A program made the translations under genes and the position numbers. This document shows, piece by piece, positions 24,479 through 33,670 of a stretch of 64,000 bases of DNA. Where the stretch lies: positions 124,001 through 188,000 of the forward strand of contig NZ_CANMJY010000003.1 in NCBI RefSeq assembly GCF_947498345.1, read 5' to 3'. This DNA comes from an uncultured Winogradskyella sp. Its GTDB lineage: Bacteria; Bacteroidota; Bacteroidia; Flavobacteriales; Flavobacteriaceae. The notes below the pieces were generated by a model that was given only the letters and a program-made list of their open reading frames with translations, was not told where the DNA came from and ran no database searches. Each line of letters starts with the position of its first letter. Position 1 is the stretch's first letter.

Positions 24479-25498
24479 ATGATTAAAGCGCAGATTTTAG
24501 AACTTAAAAAACTATTAAATACTCCTAAGCACATTGTTATTGTGCCACACAAAAATCCAGATGGTGATGCAATGGGTTCTACTTTGGGTTTATACCATTA
24601 TTTAAAAACCTATAATCACAAAGCAACGGTAATTGCTCCTAATGATTACCCCAGTTTTTTAAAATGGTTACCCGGAGACGATACGGTTCTAAAATTTGAA
24701 ACACAATCTGAAGAAAGTAAAGCGCTTATTGAAACAGCGGATTTACTATTTACTTTAGATTTTAATGCCTATCATCGTGCTGGAGATATGGCTGATGCTC
24801 TTGAAGCTTCTAAAGCCACTAAGATTATGATAGACCACCATCAGCAACCCGATGATTATGCCACATATACCTACTCTGATGTGAGTATGTCTTCGACTTG
24901 CGAAATGGTGTATAATTTTATTGAAATGCTAGGCGATACGGATAAAATTGATGCCACAATTGCCACTTGTCTCTATGTAGGTATTATGACAGATACGGGC
25001 TCTTTTCGTTTTCCTTCAACAACAAGTAAAACGCATCAAGTCATTGGACATTTAATCGATAAAGGAGCAGATAATTCGCAAATTCACAATAATGTATTTG
25101 ACTCAAACAGTTACAGTCGCTTGCAATTATTAGGTAGAGCGATGCAGAACCTTAAAGTGATTCCAGAATTACAAACCGCTTATACTACACTCTCGCAAGC
25201 AGAATTGGATGAATTCAACTTTAAAAAAGGAGACACCGAAGGTTTTGTTAATTATGGTCTGTCTTTAGAAGGTATCATTTTTGCTGCAATCTTTATTGAA
25301 AGCAAGCAGGAAGACATCATTAAGATCTCTTTTCGAAGCAAAGGCAATTTTTCAGTGAACGAATTTTCAAGAGCACATTTTAATGGAGGCGGCCATACTA
25401 ATGCAGCTGGAGGACGTAGTGAAACAGATATGCAGTCTACCATTGTCAAATTTATTAGTATATTACCACAGTATAAAAATGAATTGTCCCAATCGTAA
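24479..25498 (+). CDS. DHH/DHHA1 phosphoesterase (nanoRNase/pAp phosphatase type)
   Basis: This enzyme of about 339 residues has the DHH metal-site motifs HIVIVPHKNPDGDAMGST, TLDFNAYHRAGDM and IMIDHHQQPDDYAT. The DHHA1 C-terminus contains RAHFNGGGHTNAAGGRS. Such enzymes degrade short RNAs, pAp or cyclic dinucleotide products. The frame is open from a TTG at 24368, but the conserved N-terminus begins at the ATG at 24479, which is also the more natural start. Its stop overlaps the next start (TAATG), and gldI and a PPIase gene follow, the usual Flavobacteria arrangement. Confidence 0.92.
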   Translation: MIKAQILELKKLLNTPKHIVIVPHKNPDGDAMGSTLGLYHYLKTYNHKATVIAPNDYPSFLKWLPGDDTVLKFETQSEESKALIETADLLFTLDFNAYHRAGDMADALEASKATKIMIDHHQQPDDYATYTYSDVSMSSTCEMVYNFIEMLGDTDKIDATIATCLYVGIMTDTGSFRFPSTTSKTHQVIGHLIDKGADNSQIHNNVFDSNSYSRLQLLGRAMQNLKVIPELQTAYTTLSQAELDEFNFKKGDTEGFVNYGLSLEGIIFAAIFIESKQEDIIKISFRSKGNFSVNEFSRAHFNGGGHTNAAGGRSETDMQSTIVKFISILPQYKNELSQS

Positions 25499-26052
25499 TG
25501 GACATTAATGTATTCAAGATGAAGAACCTACTCATACTACTTACTTTAACGTTAGTTTGCTTCAGCTGTAAATCGCCTGAAGCCAGAATGCCTGAGTCTG
25601 TACAGTCTGGTTCTTTCTTAAAAGAATCTGCCGAACGCAACAAAAAACTCAATGAGGAAGAAAAACAGCTTATTGAAAACATTATAAAAAGTAACCCAGA
25701 CAAAAACTATATCGCCTCAGAAAGTGGATTTTGGTATTATTACAACACTAAAGTTGAAAATGACACCATTCAACCCAAGTTTGGAGATATTATTGATTTT
25801 AACTTCAATGTTTCTGATTTAAGCGGTAAAGAAATTTACGCCAATGCTAACAAGACCTACGTTATGGATAAACAAGAGTTATTTACAGGTCTGCGTGAAG
25901 GGTTAAAGCTTATGAAACCCGAAGAAAGTATCACCTTTATTTTTCCATCGCAAAAGGCATATGGCTATTATGGTGATGATAATAAAATAGGAACAAATAT
26001 TCCTTTAATTTGCGAAGTAACACTAAATACAATTACACAAGAAAATGATTAA
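25498..26052 (+). CDS. gldI: Gliding motility lipoprotein GldI (FKBP-type PPIase)
   Basis: This 184-residue lipoprotein has a signal with its lipidated Cys in LTLTLVCFSCKSP and a C-terminal FKBP-type peptidyl-prolyl isomerase fold (GDIIDFNFNVSDLSGKEIY, FTGLREGLKLMKPEES, QKAYGYYGDD, GTNIPLICEVTL). GldI supports folding of the gliding/type IX secretion machinery. The ATG at 25498 is coupled to the upstream stop; an internal ATG at 25519 gives a tighter signal peptide and is a fair alternative. The next gene overlaps by 8 bp. Confidence 0.92.
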   Translation: MDINVFKMKNLLILLTLTLVCFSCKSPEARMPESVQSGSFLKESAERNKKLNEEEKQLIENIIKSNPDKNYIASESGFWYYYNTKVENDTIQPKFGDIIDFNFNVSDLSGKEIYANANKTYVMDKQELFTGLREGLKLMKPEESITFIFPSQKAYGYYGDDNKIGTNIPLICEVTLNTITQEND

Positions 26053-27256
26053 ACAGACACTTACAGCAATCGTTGTATTACTGGTATTGGTAAATATATC
26101 ATGCCAAGAACGTTATCCAGAATTAGAAGATGGTCTTTATGCCGAGATAATAACCACTAAAGGCACTATGGTAGCAAAATTACATTATGATAAAGTACCC
26201 GTAACCGTAGCCAATTTTGTGGCTCTAGCCGAAGGCAACCATCCAATGGTTGAAGAAAAATATAAAGGAAAACCTTTCTACGATAGCCTTATTTTTCATC
26301 GTGTTATGAATAAATTTATGATTCAGGGAGGTGACCCGTTAGGCACAGGAGCTGGTACACCTGGATATAGATTTGCTGCAGATTTTAGTCCTGAATTAAA
26401 ACATGACAAACCAGGGATTTTATCCATGGCTAATGCTGGTGGTATTAACACCAATGGCAGTCAGTTTTTTATTACTGAAGCACCATACCCAAGAGGAAAT
26501 TTTTATGACGCTAATGGAAATTTAAAGCCTTGCGATCAAAGAGGTGTAAGTTGTCATTCTGTTTTTGGCGAACTTGTTAAAGGATTAGAAGTACAGGACT
26601 CTATTTCTAATGTAGAGGTTATTGATCCTAGAGCAAGAAACCACAGACCTGTTGAAGATGTCTTTATTACTAAAGTAAACATTATAAGAAAAGGGAAAGA
26701 TGCTAAATTCTTTGATGCTCCAAAGGTATTTGAGGAAAAGATGCCTAAAGTTGAAGCTGAGTTTAGAGAGATTAAAGAAGAAGCCAAAAAGAAAGGTGAG
26801 GAATTAGCTAAAAAAGCGAAAGCCGATTGGTTAAAGAAAAATGAAGCCTTAGATGGCAGACGTATCGATTCCCCGACAGGAATGGCCATGATTTTCACAC
26901 ACGAAGGTAATGGTGCAAAACCAACCTCTGCGCAGCGTGTAAATATTGATTGTGCTGGTTATTTTGAAGATGGCACTTTGTTTTGGACAACCTGGAAAGA
27001 AGTTGCTGAGAAGAATGGTAAATATGACGAACGTCAAGATAAGGCTGGTCGTTATGCTCCCTTCCCTATGCCTTATAACAAAACTGCCAGTTTAGTATCT
27101 GGTTTTAGAGAAGCTATGTTAAACATGAAAGTTGGAGACAAAGCCAGAGTCTTTATACCATATTATTTAGGTTATGGCGATGCAGGAAGAGCACCATTAA
27201 TTCCTGGTAAAACCAATCTTGTTTTTGATATTGAAATAGCTGGTATTGCTGAATAA
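26045..27256 (+). CDS. Two-domain peptidyl-prolyl isomerase (cyclophilin + FKBP)
   Basis: This 403-residue lipoprotein (signal ending in ISC) first carries a cyclophilin domain (about 32-220) with LIFHRVMNKFMIQGGDP, GILSMANAGGINTNGSQFFI and SVFGELVKGLEV. A lysine-rich helix follows (about 235-265), then a C-terminal FKBP domain (about 280-403) with GFREAMLNMKVGDKARVFIP and YLGYGDAG. Two unrelated isomerase folds in one chain suggest a periplasmic folding factor for outer-membrane or secreted proteins. It is encoded directly after gldI, overlapping by 8 bp. Confidence 0.92.
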   Translation: MIKQTLTAIVVLLVLVNISCQERYPELEDGLYAEIITTKGTMVAKLHYDKVPVTVANFVALAEGNHPMVEEKYKGKPFYDSLIFHRVMNKFMIQGGDPLGTGAGTPGYRFAADFSPELKHDKPGILSMANAGGINTNGSQFFITEAPYPRGNFYDANGNLKPCDQRGVSCHSVFGELVKGLEVQDSISNVEVIDPRARNHRPVEDVFITKVNIIRKGKDAKFFDAPKVFEEKMPKVEAEFREIKEEAKKKGEELAKKAKADWLKKNEALDGRRIDSPTGMAMIFTHEGNGAKPTSAQRVNIDCAGYFEDGTLFWTTWKEVAEKNGKYDERQDKAGRYAPFPMPYNKTASLVSGFREAMLNMKVGDKARVFIPYYLGYGDAGRAPLIPGKTNLVFDIEIAGIAE

Positions 27257-27278
27257 CTAAAACTTATATAATCTATAT

Positions 27279-27304
27279 AAATCCCCAATATTGGGGATTT
27301 TTTT
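27279..27304 (+). terminator. Terminator after the PPIase gene
   Basis: The near-continuous palindrome AATCCCCAATATTGGGGATT is followed by a T-run. It lies 22 bp after the stop codon and closes the DHH-gldI-PPIase operon. Confidence 0.85.
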
Positions 27305-27357
27305 ATGTGTGGATCTCAACTAAATTGCCTTTAATATTAATCCATAAATCTAATATT

Positions 27358-27759
27358 ATGAAAAATGTAGTTTTAGCTTTAGCTCTACTCGGCACATTGG
27401 CATTTGCTCCTGCTAATGACTCAGAAGCAATAGATATAGATATGAGTCTATATAATAGTCCTGTTATTTATCAACATGCAGCTTTTAACCGCAATGACCC
27501 TGGTGGTGCTCAAGTAAGTATAGCGTGTACGGAATTTAACTTTGACAACGTCGGCTGGAATGACACCATTTCATCCATTTATATACCAAGTGGTCAAGGA
27601 TGGGTTGTTGAAATTTTTGAGGCCAGTCATTTTGAGGGGCGTTCTTACAGAACCAGCAGTAGTATTGTCAACTTAGAAAAAATTCGCTTTAATGATATTG
27701 TATCCTCAATTAAAATATACAAACGAGGAGTACTGCAAGGAGATTGTATTTGGAGATAA
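27358..27759 (+). CDS. Secreted beta/gamma-crystallin-like protein
   Basis: This 133-residue protein has a signal peptide (MKNVVLALALLGTLAFA). Its mature part shows two beta/gamma-crystallin Ca2+ motifs of the form N/D-N/D-x-x-S/T-S: NDTISS at residues 68-73 and NDIVSS at 112-117. It also shows the Greek-key strand IFEASHFEGRSYRTSSSI. The pattern suggests a small extracellular calcium-binding domain. The frame is open upstream to a GTG at 27307, but the ATG at 27358 gives a clean signal peptide. It is monocistronic, bounded by terminators on both sides. Function is unknown. Confidence 0.82.
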   Translation: MKNVVLALALLGTLAFAPANDSEAIDIDMSLYNSPVIYQHAAFNRNDPGGAQVSIACTEFNFDNVGWNDTISSIYIPSGQGWVVEIFEASHFEGRSYRTSSSIVNLEKIRFNDIVSSIKIYKRGVLQGDCIWR

Positions 27760-27785
27760 AACTATAACCCAAATGAGTACTCAAT

Positions 27786-27823
27786 AAAAAAGCCTGTTAG
27801 CGTATAGTCTATCAGGCTTTTTT
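27786..27823 (+). terminator. Bidirectional terminator between crystallin-like gene and pepD
   Basis: AAAAAAGCCTG pairs with CAGGCTTTTTT across a 16-base loop that itself pairs in part (TTAG/CTAT region). It serves the two convergent genes. Confidence 0.82.
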
Positions 27824-27841
27824 CGCTTTATTTATTATAAA

Positions 27842-29302
27842 TTATCGTTTCGGAATATGCTTCAAAATTTCTAATACAAATTCCCAATACTTCTTAGCCG
27901 AAGAAATCTGTGCGCGCTCATCTGGTGAATGTGCCCCTTTAATATTTGGCCCAAAACTAATCATATCCATATCTGGGTAATTCTGCCCCAAAATACCGCA
28001 TTCTAATCCTGCATGGCAAGCTGCAACATGAGGTTTTTCACCATTATTTAAGCGCTCATATATCGGCACCATAACTTTTAAAATATCTGAATCCATATTA
28101 GGTTGCCAGCCAGGATACTCACCAGAAAACTCAACATCACAACCTGCCAGTTCAAAAGTAGCGCGTAACGAATTTGCTAAATCCATTTTTGAAGATTCGA
28201 CAGAACTACGGGTTAAGCAACCTACCTTAATATTTCCATCCTTAACAATAACTCGAGCAATATTATTAGAGGTTTCTACCAAGTCAGCAATATCAGCACT
28301 CATGGTGTAAACACCATTGTGTGCAGCATAAATTGCATTAACAAGTTGCTCTTGTGCTCCTTGTGGCATAACTTTTTCTGGCACATCAATTTCAGAAAGT
28401 ACGACTTCTAAATCTGGCTCCATCGTTTTAAACTCTTTCTTAATGGTTTCATACAATGCATTTAACAGACTTGTAAGAATAGCTTCTTTATCAGCTTCAA
28501 AAACTATAGTTGCAATGCTTTCTCTTGGTATGGCATTACGCAAACTCCCTCCATCAATCTCAGAAATGCTTATATCTTCAATAACAGCATATAACAAACG
28601 GTTCATAATTTTATTGGCATTACCCAAACCCTCATGAATTTGCATACCAGAATGACCACCTTGAAGTCCTTTGACTTCAATTTTATAAGCTTTATTCCCT
28701 TCTGCAATAATCTTATCTTCATTATAAGTGCCTGTTGCTGTGATATCAATTCCTCCAGCACAACCTACTCCAATTTCATCGTCTTCTTCTGTGTCTAAAT
28801 TTAAAAGTATATCGCCTTTCAACAAGCCTCCTTTTAAACCCATAGCACCAGTCATACCAGTTTCTTCATCAATAGTGAATAAGGCTTCTAAATCTGGATG
28901 TGCAATAGAATCACTTTCTAAAATAGCCATAATTGTAGCCACTCCCAGCCCATTATCAGCGCCAAGTGTTGTCCCTTTGGCTTTTACCCAATCCCCTTCG
29001 ATAAACATTTCAATACCCTGAGTATCAAAATTAAATATGGTATCATTATTTTTTTGATGCACCATATCTAAATGCGACTGCATAACTATAGGCTTACAAT
29101 CTTCCATACCTTGAGTAGCTGGCTTCCTAATGATTACATTACCCACTTCATCCTCTATAGTTTCTAAACCTAAATTTTCACCGAAGTCCTTCATAAATTG
29201 TATCACACGTTCTTCTTTTTTTGAAGGTCGTGGTACAGCATTTAAATCTGCAAATTTATTCCATAGGGCTTTAGGCTCTAATTGTCTTATATCTTGGTTC
29301 AT
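27842..29302 (-). CDS. pepD: Aminoacyl-histidine dipeptidase (M20 family)
   Basis: This product of about 486 residues is a cytosolic zinc dipeptidase of the PepD type. Motifs are VPRPSKKEERVIQFM, metal ligands in VMQSHLDMVHQ and LGADNGLGVA, DEETGMTGA, LQGGHSGM and VAACHAGLECG. The frame extends to 29365, but the conserved start MNQDIRQLEPK at 29302 is preferred. It degrades X-His dipeptides such as carnosine. It is convergent with the crystallin-like gene and divergent from the DUF3810 gene. Confidence 0.93.
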   Translation of the reverse strand: MNQDIRQLEPKALWNKFADLNAVPRPSKKEERVIQFMKDFGENLGLETIEDEVGNVIIRKPATQGMEDCKPIVMQSHLDMVHQKNNDTIFNFDTQGIEMFIEGDWVKAKGTTLGADNGLGVATIMAILESDSIAHPDLEALFTIDEETGMTGAMGLKGGLLKGDILLNLDTEEDDEIGVGCAGGIDITATGTYNEDKIIAEGNKAYKIEVKGLQGGHSGMQIHEGLGNANKIMNRLLYAVIEDISISEIDGGSLRNAIPRESIATIVFEADKEAILTSLLNALYETIKKEFKTMEPDLEVVLSEIDVPEKVMPQGAQEQLVNAIYAAHNGVYTMSADIADLVETSNNIARVIVKDGNIKVGCLTRSSVESSKMDLANSLRATFELAGCDVEFSGEYPGWQPNMDSDILKVMVPIYERLNNGEKPHVAACHAGLECGILGQNYPDMDMISFGPNIKGAHSPDERAQISSAKKYWEFVLEILKHIPKR

Positions 29303-29461
29303 ATCCATGCCCAACAAAGTGGGTCTCTTTTTTAAATTAATACTAGATTCTAAATCAGACTGCAAAAATACAAAAAATCACTTCCTATACTTTGTTTCTT
29401 AATTCTAAAAACCAAGGAGTATTAAGCTTTGTTAATTATAACTTTTCCCTATTTTTGATTC

Positions 29462-30529
29462 ATGTTGAAAAACAAAAAACTTATCATAACCTTGTTTCTT
29501 GGAATACAGATACTACTGATTTCAATACTGAAAAACTATCCACAATTTATCGAACAATTTTACAGTAATGGGCTTTATATCTTCATTTCTAAATCAATGC
29601 GCCATATTTTTGGCTGGATACCATTTTCAATAGGAGACGTCTTTTATACTTTAACTGGAGTTTATGGCATTCGTTGGCTAATCATTAATCGTAAACGCAT
29701 TGTAAAAGATACTATCAATTGGTTATTAGATATTGGAGTAACTATTTCTATTGCATACTTTGCTTTTCATACACTTTGGGCTTTTAACTATTATAGAGAA
29801 CCACTATACCAATCCTTAAATATTGAAGCTGAATATACTACGGAAGAGTTAGTCAATTTTACAGAACGTTTAATTCAAAAATCGAACAGTGTTCATAATC
29901 AGCTTACTGTTAACGATTCGACAAAAGTTGAAATGCCTTTTACAAAATCTGAAGCATTCAATATGGTAAGAAACGGTTATGAATCACTCTCTAAAATATA
30001 TCCTCAATTTAATTACCAACCAAAAAGCATAAAGAAATCTATTTACAGTACTGCTCTAACTTATATGGGCTTTTCTGGTTATCTAAATCCATTTACTAAC
30101 GAAGCTCAAGTCAATGGTCTAATTTCCACATATAAATTCCCAACAACCTCGTGTCATGAAGCAGCCCATCAGTTAGGTTACGCTGCAGAAAATGAAGCAA
30201 ATTTTATAGGTAGTTTAGCTGCTATTCATAATGAAGATATGTATTTTAAATACTCTGGTTATACTTTTGGATTACGCTATTGTCTTCTGGAAATTTTTAG
30301 AAGAGATAAAGACTTATACTATGAAATGCTTTCTACAATTAACAAAGGTATCATTAAGAATTATCAAGAGGTTGATGAATTTTGGAGGTCTTACGAGAAT
30401 CCCTTAGAACCCATCTTTGAAAAAACATTTGATAGCTTTCTAAAAGCCAATAACCAATCTGATGGAATGAAAAGTTACAGCTACGTTGTTGCGCTTCTGG
30501 TTAATTATTATGAAAACCGGACTTTATAA
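29462..30529 (+). CDS. DUF3810 membrane protein, zincin-like
   Basis: This 355-residue protein has three N-terminal hydrophobic segments (about 5-24, 45-70 and 85-108) and a soluble domain containing HEAAH at residues 232-236, followed by ENEANFIG. This fits the gluzincin-type HExxH + E metalloprotease layout proposed for DUF3810. Protease activity is likely from the motif, but the substrate is unknown. It stands alone on the plus strand, with a possible promoter in the 97 bp before it. Confidence 0.88.
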   Translation: MLKNKKLIITLFLGIQILLISILKNYPQFIEQFYSNGLYIFISKSMRHIFGWIPFSIGDVFYTLTGVYGIRWLIINRKRIVKDTINWLLDIGVTISIAYFAFHTLWAFNYYREPLYQSLNIEAEYTTEELVNFTERLIQKSNSVHNQLTVNDSTKVEMPFTKSEAFNMVRNGYESLSKIYPQFNYQPKSIKKSIYSTALTYMGFSGYLNPFTNEAQVNGLISTYKFPTTSCHEAAHQLGYAAENEANFIGSLAAIHNEDMYFKYSGYTFGLRYCLLEIFRRDKDLYYEMLSTINKGIIKNYQEVDEFWRSYENPLEPIFEKTFDSFLKANNQSDGMKSYSYVVALLVNYYENRTL

Positions 30530-30692
30530 CGTCTTGTTATTCTGAAAGTACATAAAGTAGCTAAAGAATCTGTTCACTAAGTAAAAAGTATCATTTCAAA
30601 TGGTATGTATAAAAGTTAAAATAACCTTATTCAAGTTAGATTTTATCTATTATTCCTATCTTTAGAATTCAAATTGTTAACCAACCAACTAT

Positions 30693-33659
30693 ATGATAAA
30701 AGTACATTTACGGCTGCTCATACTTATGTGCAGTTTTTCGTTATTTGCACAAGATTATTTTCCAAGTAACACTGGAGTTATAGCAAACAATTCTAATTAC
30801 ACGGCATTTATTAATGCTACGATACATGTATCACCCACCGAAATTATAAATAATGCTACACTTCTTATAAAAGAAGGTAAAGTAGTTAGTGTAGGTACAT
30901 CAATAAGTCTTCCTAAAAATACAACACGTATTGATCTTACTGGTAAAACTATTTACCCCTCATTTATTGATATGTATACAACATTTGGAGTTAAAAAGCC
31001 CGAGCGTGGTGGTAACGGCCCAAGATACGCTGCTAGTAGAAGTGGGTTTTATTGGAATGATCATATTATGCCAGAACAAGACGTTATGGTAAGTTTTAAG
31101 TACGATACTAAGTCAGCTTCTGAGCTTCACAAACTAGGTTTTGGGGTCGTAAACACGCATATGCCAGATGGCATTGTAAGAGGTACAGGAGCACTTATAG
31201 CACTTAATAATGATGCCGACAACGCTATGCGTATTGTTGATGGAGAAACCACACAACATTTTTCGTTTCGCAAAAGTGTTACCTCTCGCCAGTCTTATCC
31301 ATCTTCTATAATGGGAAGTATGGCATTATTACGTCAAATGTATAATGATGCCAAATGGTATTTAGATGGTAATGTAAAGACTAAAGATTTATCACTCGAA
31401 GCTTTAAATGACAACAAAAACTTACTCCAAATCTTTGAAGCTGGTAATAGGGCTAATGTAATGCGAGCTGATAAAGTTGGAGATACTTACAATGTACAAT
31501 ATACTATAGTTGGTGGCGGTGACGAATACGAACGCCTTAATGAGATTAAAAGAACAAACGCTACGCTCATTCTTCCAATAGATTTTCAGTTAGCTTATGA
31601 TGTAGAAAATGCATTCTTAGCCTCTACCTTATCATTAAGCGATATGCGTGCATGGCATCAAGAACCTCATAACCCAAGGCTATTAGCAGAGAATAATATT
31701 CAATTTGCATTAACAACCCATGGTTTAAAATCTAAAAAATCTTTTAAATCTAATCTTATGAAGGCCATAGAAAGTGGGCTTTCTAAACAAAAAGCCTTAG
31801 AAGCTTTAACAACGATTCCTGCAAACCTATTGGGAAAGTCCGATTTACTAGGAACGCTGAAAGCTGGGAGTTATGCTAATTTTTTAATTGCCTCTGGTGA
31901 TATTTTTAACAAAGAAACTAAGCTATATGAGAATTGGGTTCAAGGCACACCTCATGTTATTGCTAATATGCATGCAAAAGATATAGATGGTGATTACAAC
32001 TTTAAATTAATAGGTAATGACTATACACTTTCAATTTCGGGAAGTACAAGTAAACCTGGTGCTAAATTAGAAAGTAACGGTAAAAGTTTAGGCACTAAAA
32101 TAAGTTATGCTAATGATTGGGTAAATCTAACCTTCAAAACTGCTGACAGTATCAAAAAAGAATTCATTAGAGTAACGGCAAATACTGCCAATGGTAATAA
32201 CTTAATTGGTAAAGCTATACTTCCAAATGGAAATGAATTATCATTTTATGCAAGTAAACTAAAAAAAGAGACCGTAGAAAAAATTGAAAGTGATAAGAAA
32301 ATAAATAGTGAGGATATGTATATGAGTCCTATTACCTACCCAAATTTAGCCTATGGTTTTAAGGAAAAACCAAAATCTGAAACCCTATTATTTAAAAATG
32401 CAACAGTTTGGACAAATGAAAAAGATGGTATTTTAGAAAACACAGACCTGTTAATTAAAAATGGTAAAATTTCAAAAATTGGAAAGAACCTTTCTGCAAA
32501 AAATGCCAAAGTAATTGATGCTACGGGCAAGCATATTACTGCTGGTATTGTTGATGAGCATTCGCATATCGCAGCAGTATCAATTAATGAAGGTGGTCAG
32601 AATTCTTCAGCTGAAGTTACAATTGAAGATGTACTTAATGACGAAGATATTGATATCTATCGTAATCTAGCAGGTGGAGTAACGTCTATACAGATTCTTC
32701 ATGGTTCAGCAAATCCTATAGGTGGGCGTTCAGCAATCATCAAATTAAAATGGGGTGAATCTGCAGATGATTTGATTTATGACAACTCACCAAAGTTTAT
32801 CAAATTTGCTTTAGGTGAAAATGTAAAGCAATCGCGTTTTAGCAGAAACGAACGGTTTCCTCAATCTCGTATGGGAGTTGAGCAAGTCTTTATGGATTAT
32901 TTCTCCAGAGCAAAAGCTTATGATGATATTAAAAAAAGCGGAAAACCTTACCGTATAGATACCGAAATGGAAGTTCTTGCAGAGATTTTAAATAAAGAAC
33001 GCTTTATTTCTTGCCATTCATATGTACAGAGTGAAATAAATATGCTGATGAAAGTTGCTGAAAAATTTAACTTTAACATTAATACATTCACACACATTTT
33101 AGAAGGTTATAAAGTAGCAGACAAGATGAAGAATCACGGTGTAGGCGGTTCTACTTTTAGTGATTGGTGGGCTTATAAATACGAGGTTAATGATGCTATA
33201 CCCTATAATGCAGCCATAATGCATAATGCAGGAGTTGTGGTTGCTATTAATAGTGATGATGCAGAAATGGCACGACGTCTTAATCAAGAAGCAGCAAAGT
33301 CGGTAAAGTATGGTGGTGTAAGCGAAGAAGAAGCCTTAAAGTTTGTAACACTAAATCCTGCAAAGCTCTTACACATAGATGACCGCGTTGGTAGCCTTAA
33401 AGTTGGAAAAGATGCCGATGTTGTCTTATGGTCCGACCATCCTTTATCTGTGTATGCTAAAGCCGAAAAAACAATTATAGAAGGTATCACCTATTTTGAC
33501 ATTGAACGTGATAAACAAATGCGAGAAGCTATTAAAAAAGAAAAAAGCGAGTTGATCAACTTAATGCTTCAGGATAAGAATAAAGGTTTAAAAACGCAAC
33601 CTGTTAAAAAGAAAGAAAAGGAATTGTTGCACTGCGACTCAATGGACCAACACCAATAA
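30693..33659 (+). CDS. Double amidohydrolase-like protein
   Basis: This 988-residue protein has a signal peptide (ending LFAQ) and two amidohydrolase modules. In the first (about 30-415) the usual GFIDxHxH start reads YPSFIDMYTTFG, so the HxH metal ligands are missing. In the second (about 565-960) HSH is present at residues 623-625. Later ligands in that module are the His of FISCHSY, the His of FTHILEGYK and the Asp of AINSDDAEM. Only the C-terminal module should be catalytic. It is related to imidazolonepropionase-like enzymes; the substrate is unknown. A second amidohydrolase gene follows after 11 bp. Confidence 0.9.
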   Translation: MIKVHLRLLILMCSFSLFAQDYFPSNTGVIANNSNYTAFINATIHVSPTEIINNATLLIKEGKVVSVGTSISLPKNTTRIDLTGKTIYPSFIDMYTTFGVKKPERGGNGPRYAASRSGFYWNDHIMPEQDVMVSFKYDTKSASELHKLGFGVVNTHMPDGIVRGTGALIALNNDADNAMRIVDGETTQHFSFRKSVTSRQSYPSSIMGSMALLRQMYNDAKWYLDGNVKTKDLSLEALNDNKNLLQIFEAGNRANVMRADKVGDTYNVQYTIVGGGDEYERLNEIKRTNATLILPIDFQLAYDVENAFLASTLSLSDMRAWHQEPHNPRLLAENNIQFALTTHGLKSKKSFKSNLMKAIESGLSKQKALEALTTIPANLLGKSDLLGTLKAGSYANFLIASGDIFNKETKLYENWVQGTPHVIANMHAKDIDGDYNFKLIGNDYTLSISGSTSKPGAKLESNGKSLGTKISYANDWVNLTFKTADSIKKEFIRVTANTANGNNLIGKAILPNGNELSFYASKLKKETVEKIESDKKINSEDMYMSPITYPNLAYGFKEKPKSETLLFKNATVWTNEKDGILENTDLLIKNGKISKIGKNLSAKNAKVIDATGKHITAGIVDEHSHIAAVSINEGGQNSSAEVTIEDVLNDEDIDIYRNLAGGVTSIQILHGSANPIGGRSAIIKLKWGESADDLIYDNSPKFIKFALGENVKQSRFSRNERFPQSRMGVEQVFMDYFSRAKAYDDIKKSGKPYRIDTEMEVLAEILNKERFISCHSYVQSEINMLMKVAEKFNFNINTFTHILEGYKVADKMKNHGVGGSTFSDWWAYKYEVNDAIPYNAAIMHNAGVVVAINSDDAEMARRLNQEAAKSVKYGGVSEEEALKFVTLNPAKLLHIDDRVGSLKVGKDADVVLWSDHPLSVYAKAEKTIIEGITYFDIERDKQMREAIKKEKSELINLMLQDKNKGLKTQPVKKKEKELLHCDSMDQHQ

Positions 33660-33670
33660 ACAATTTAAAA

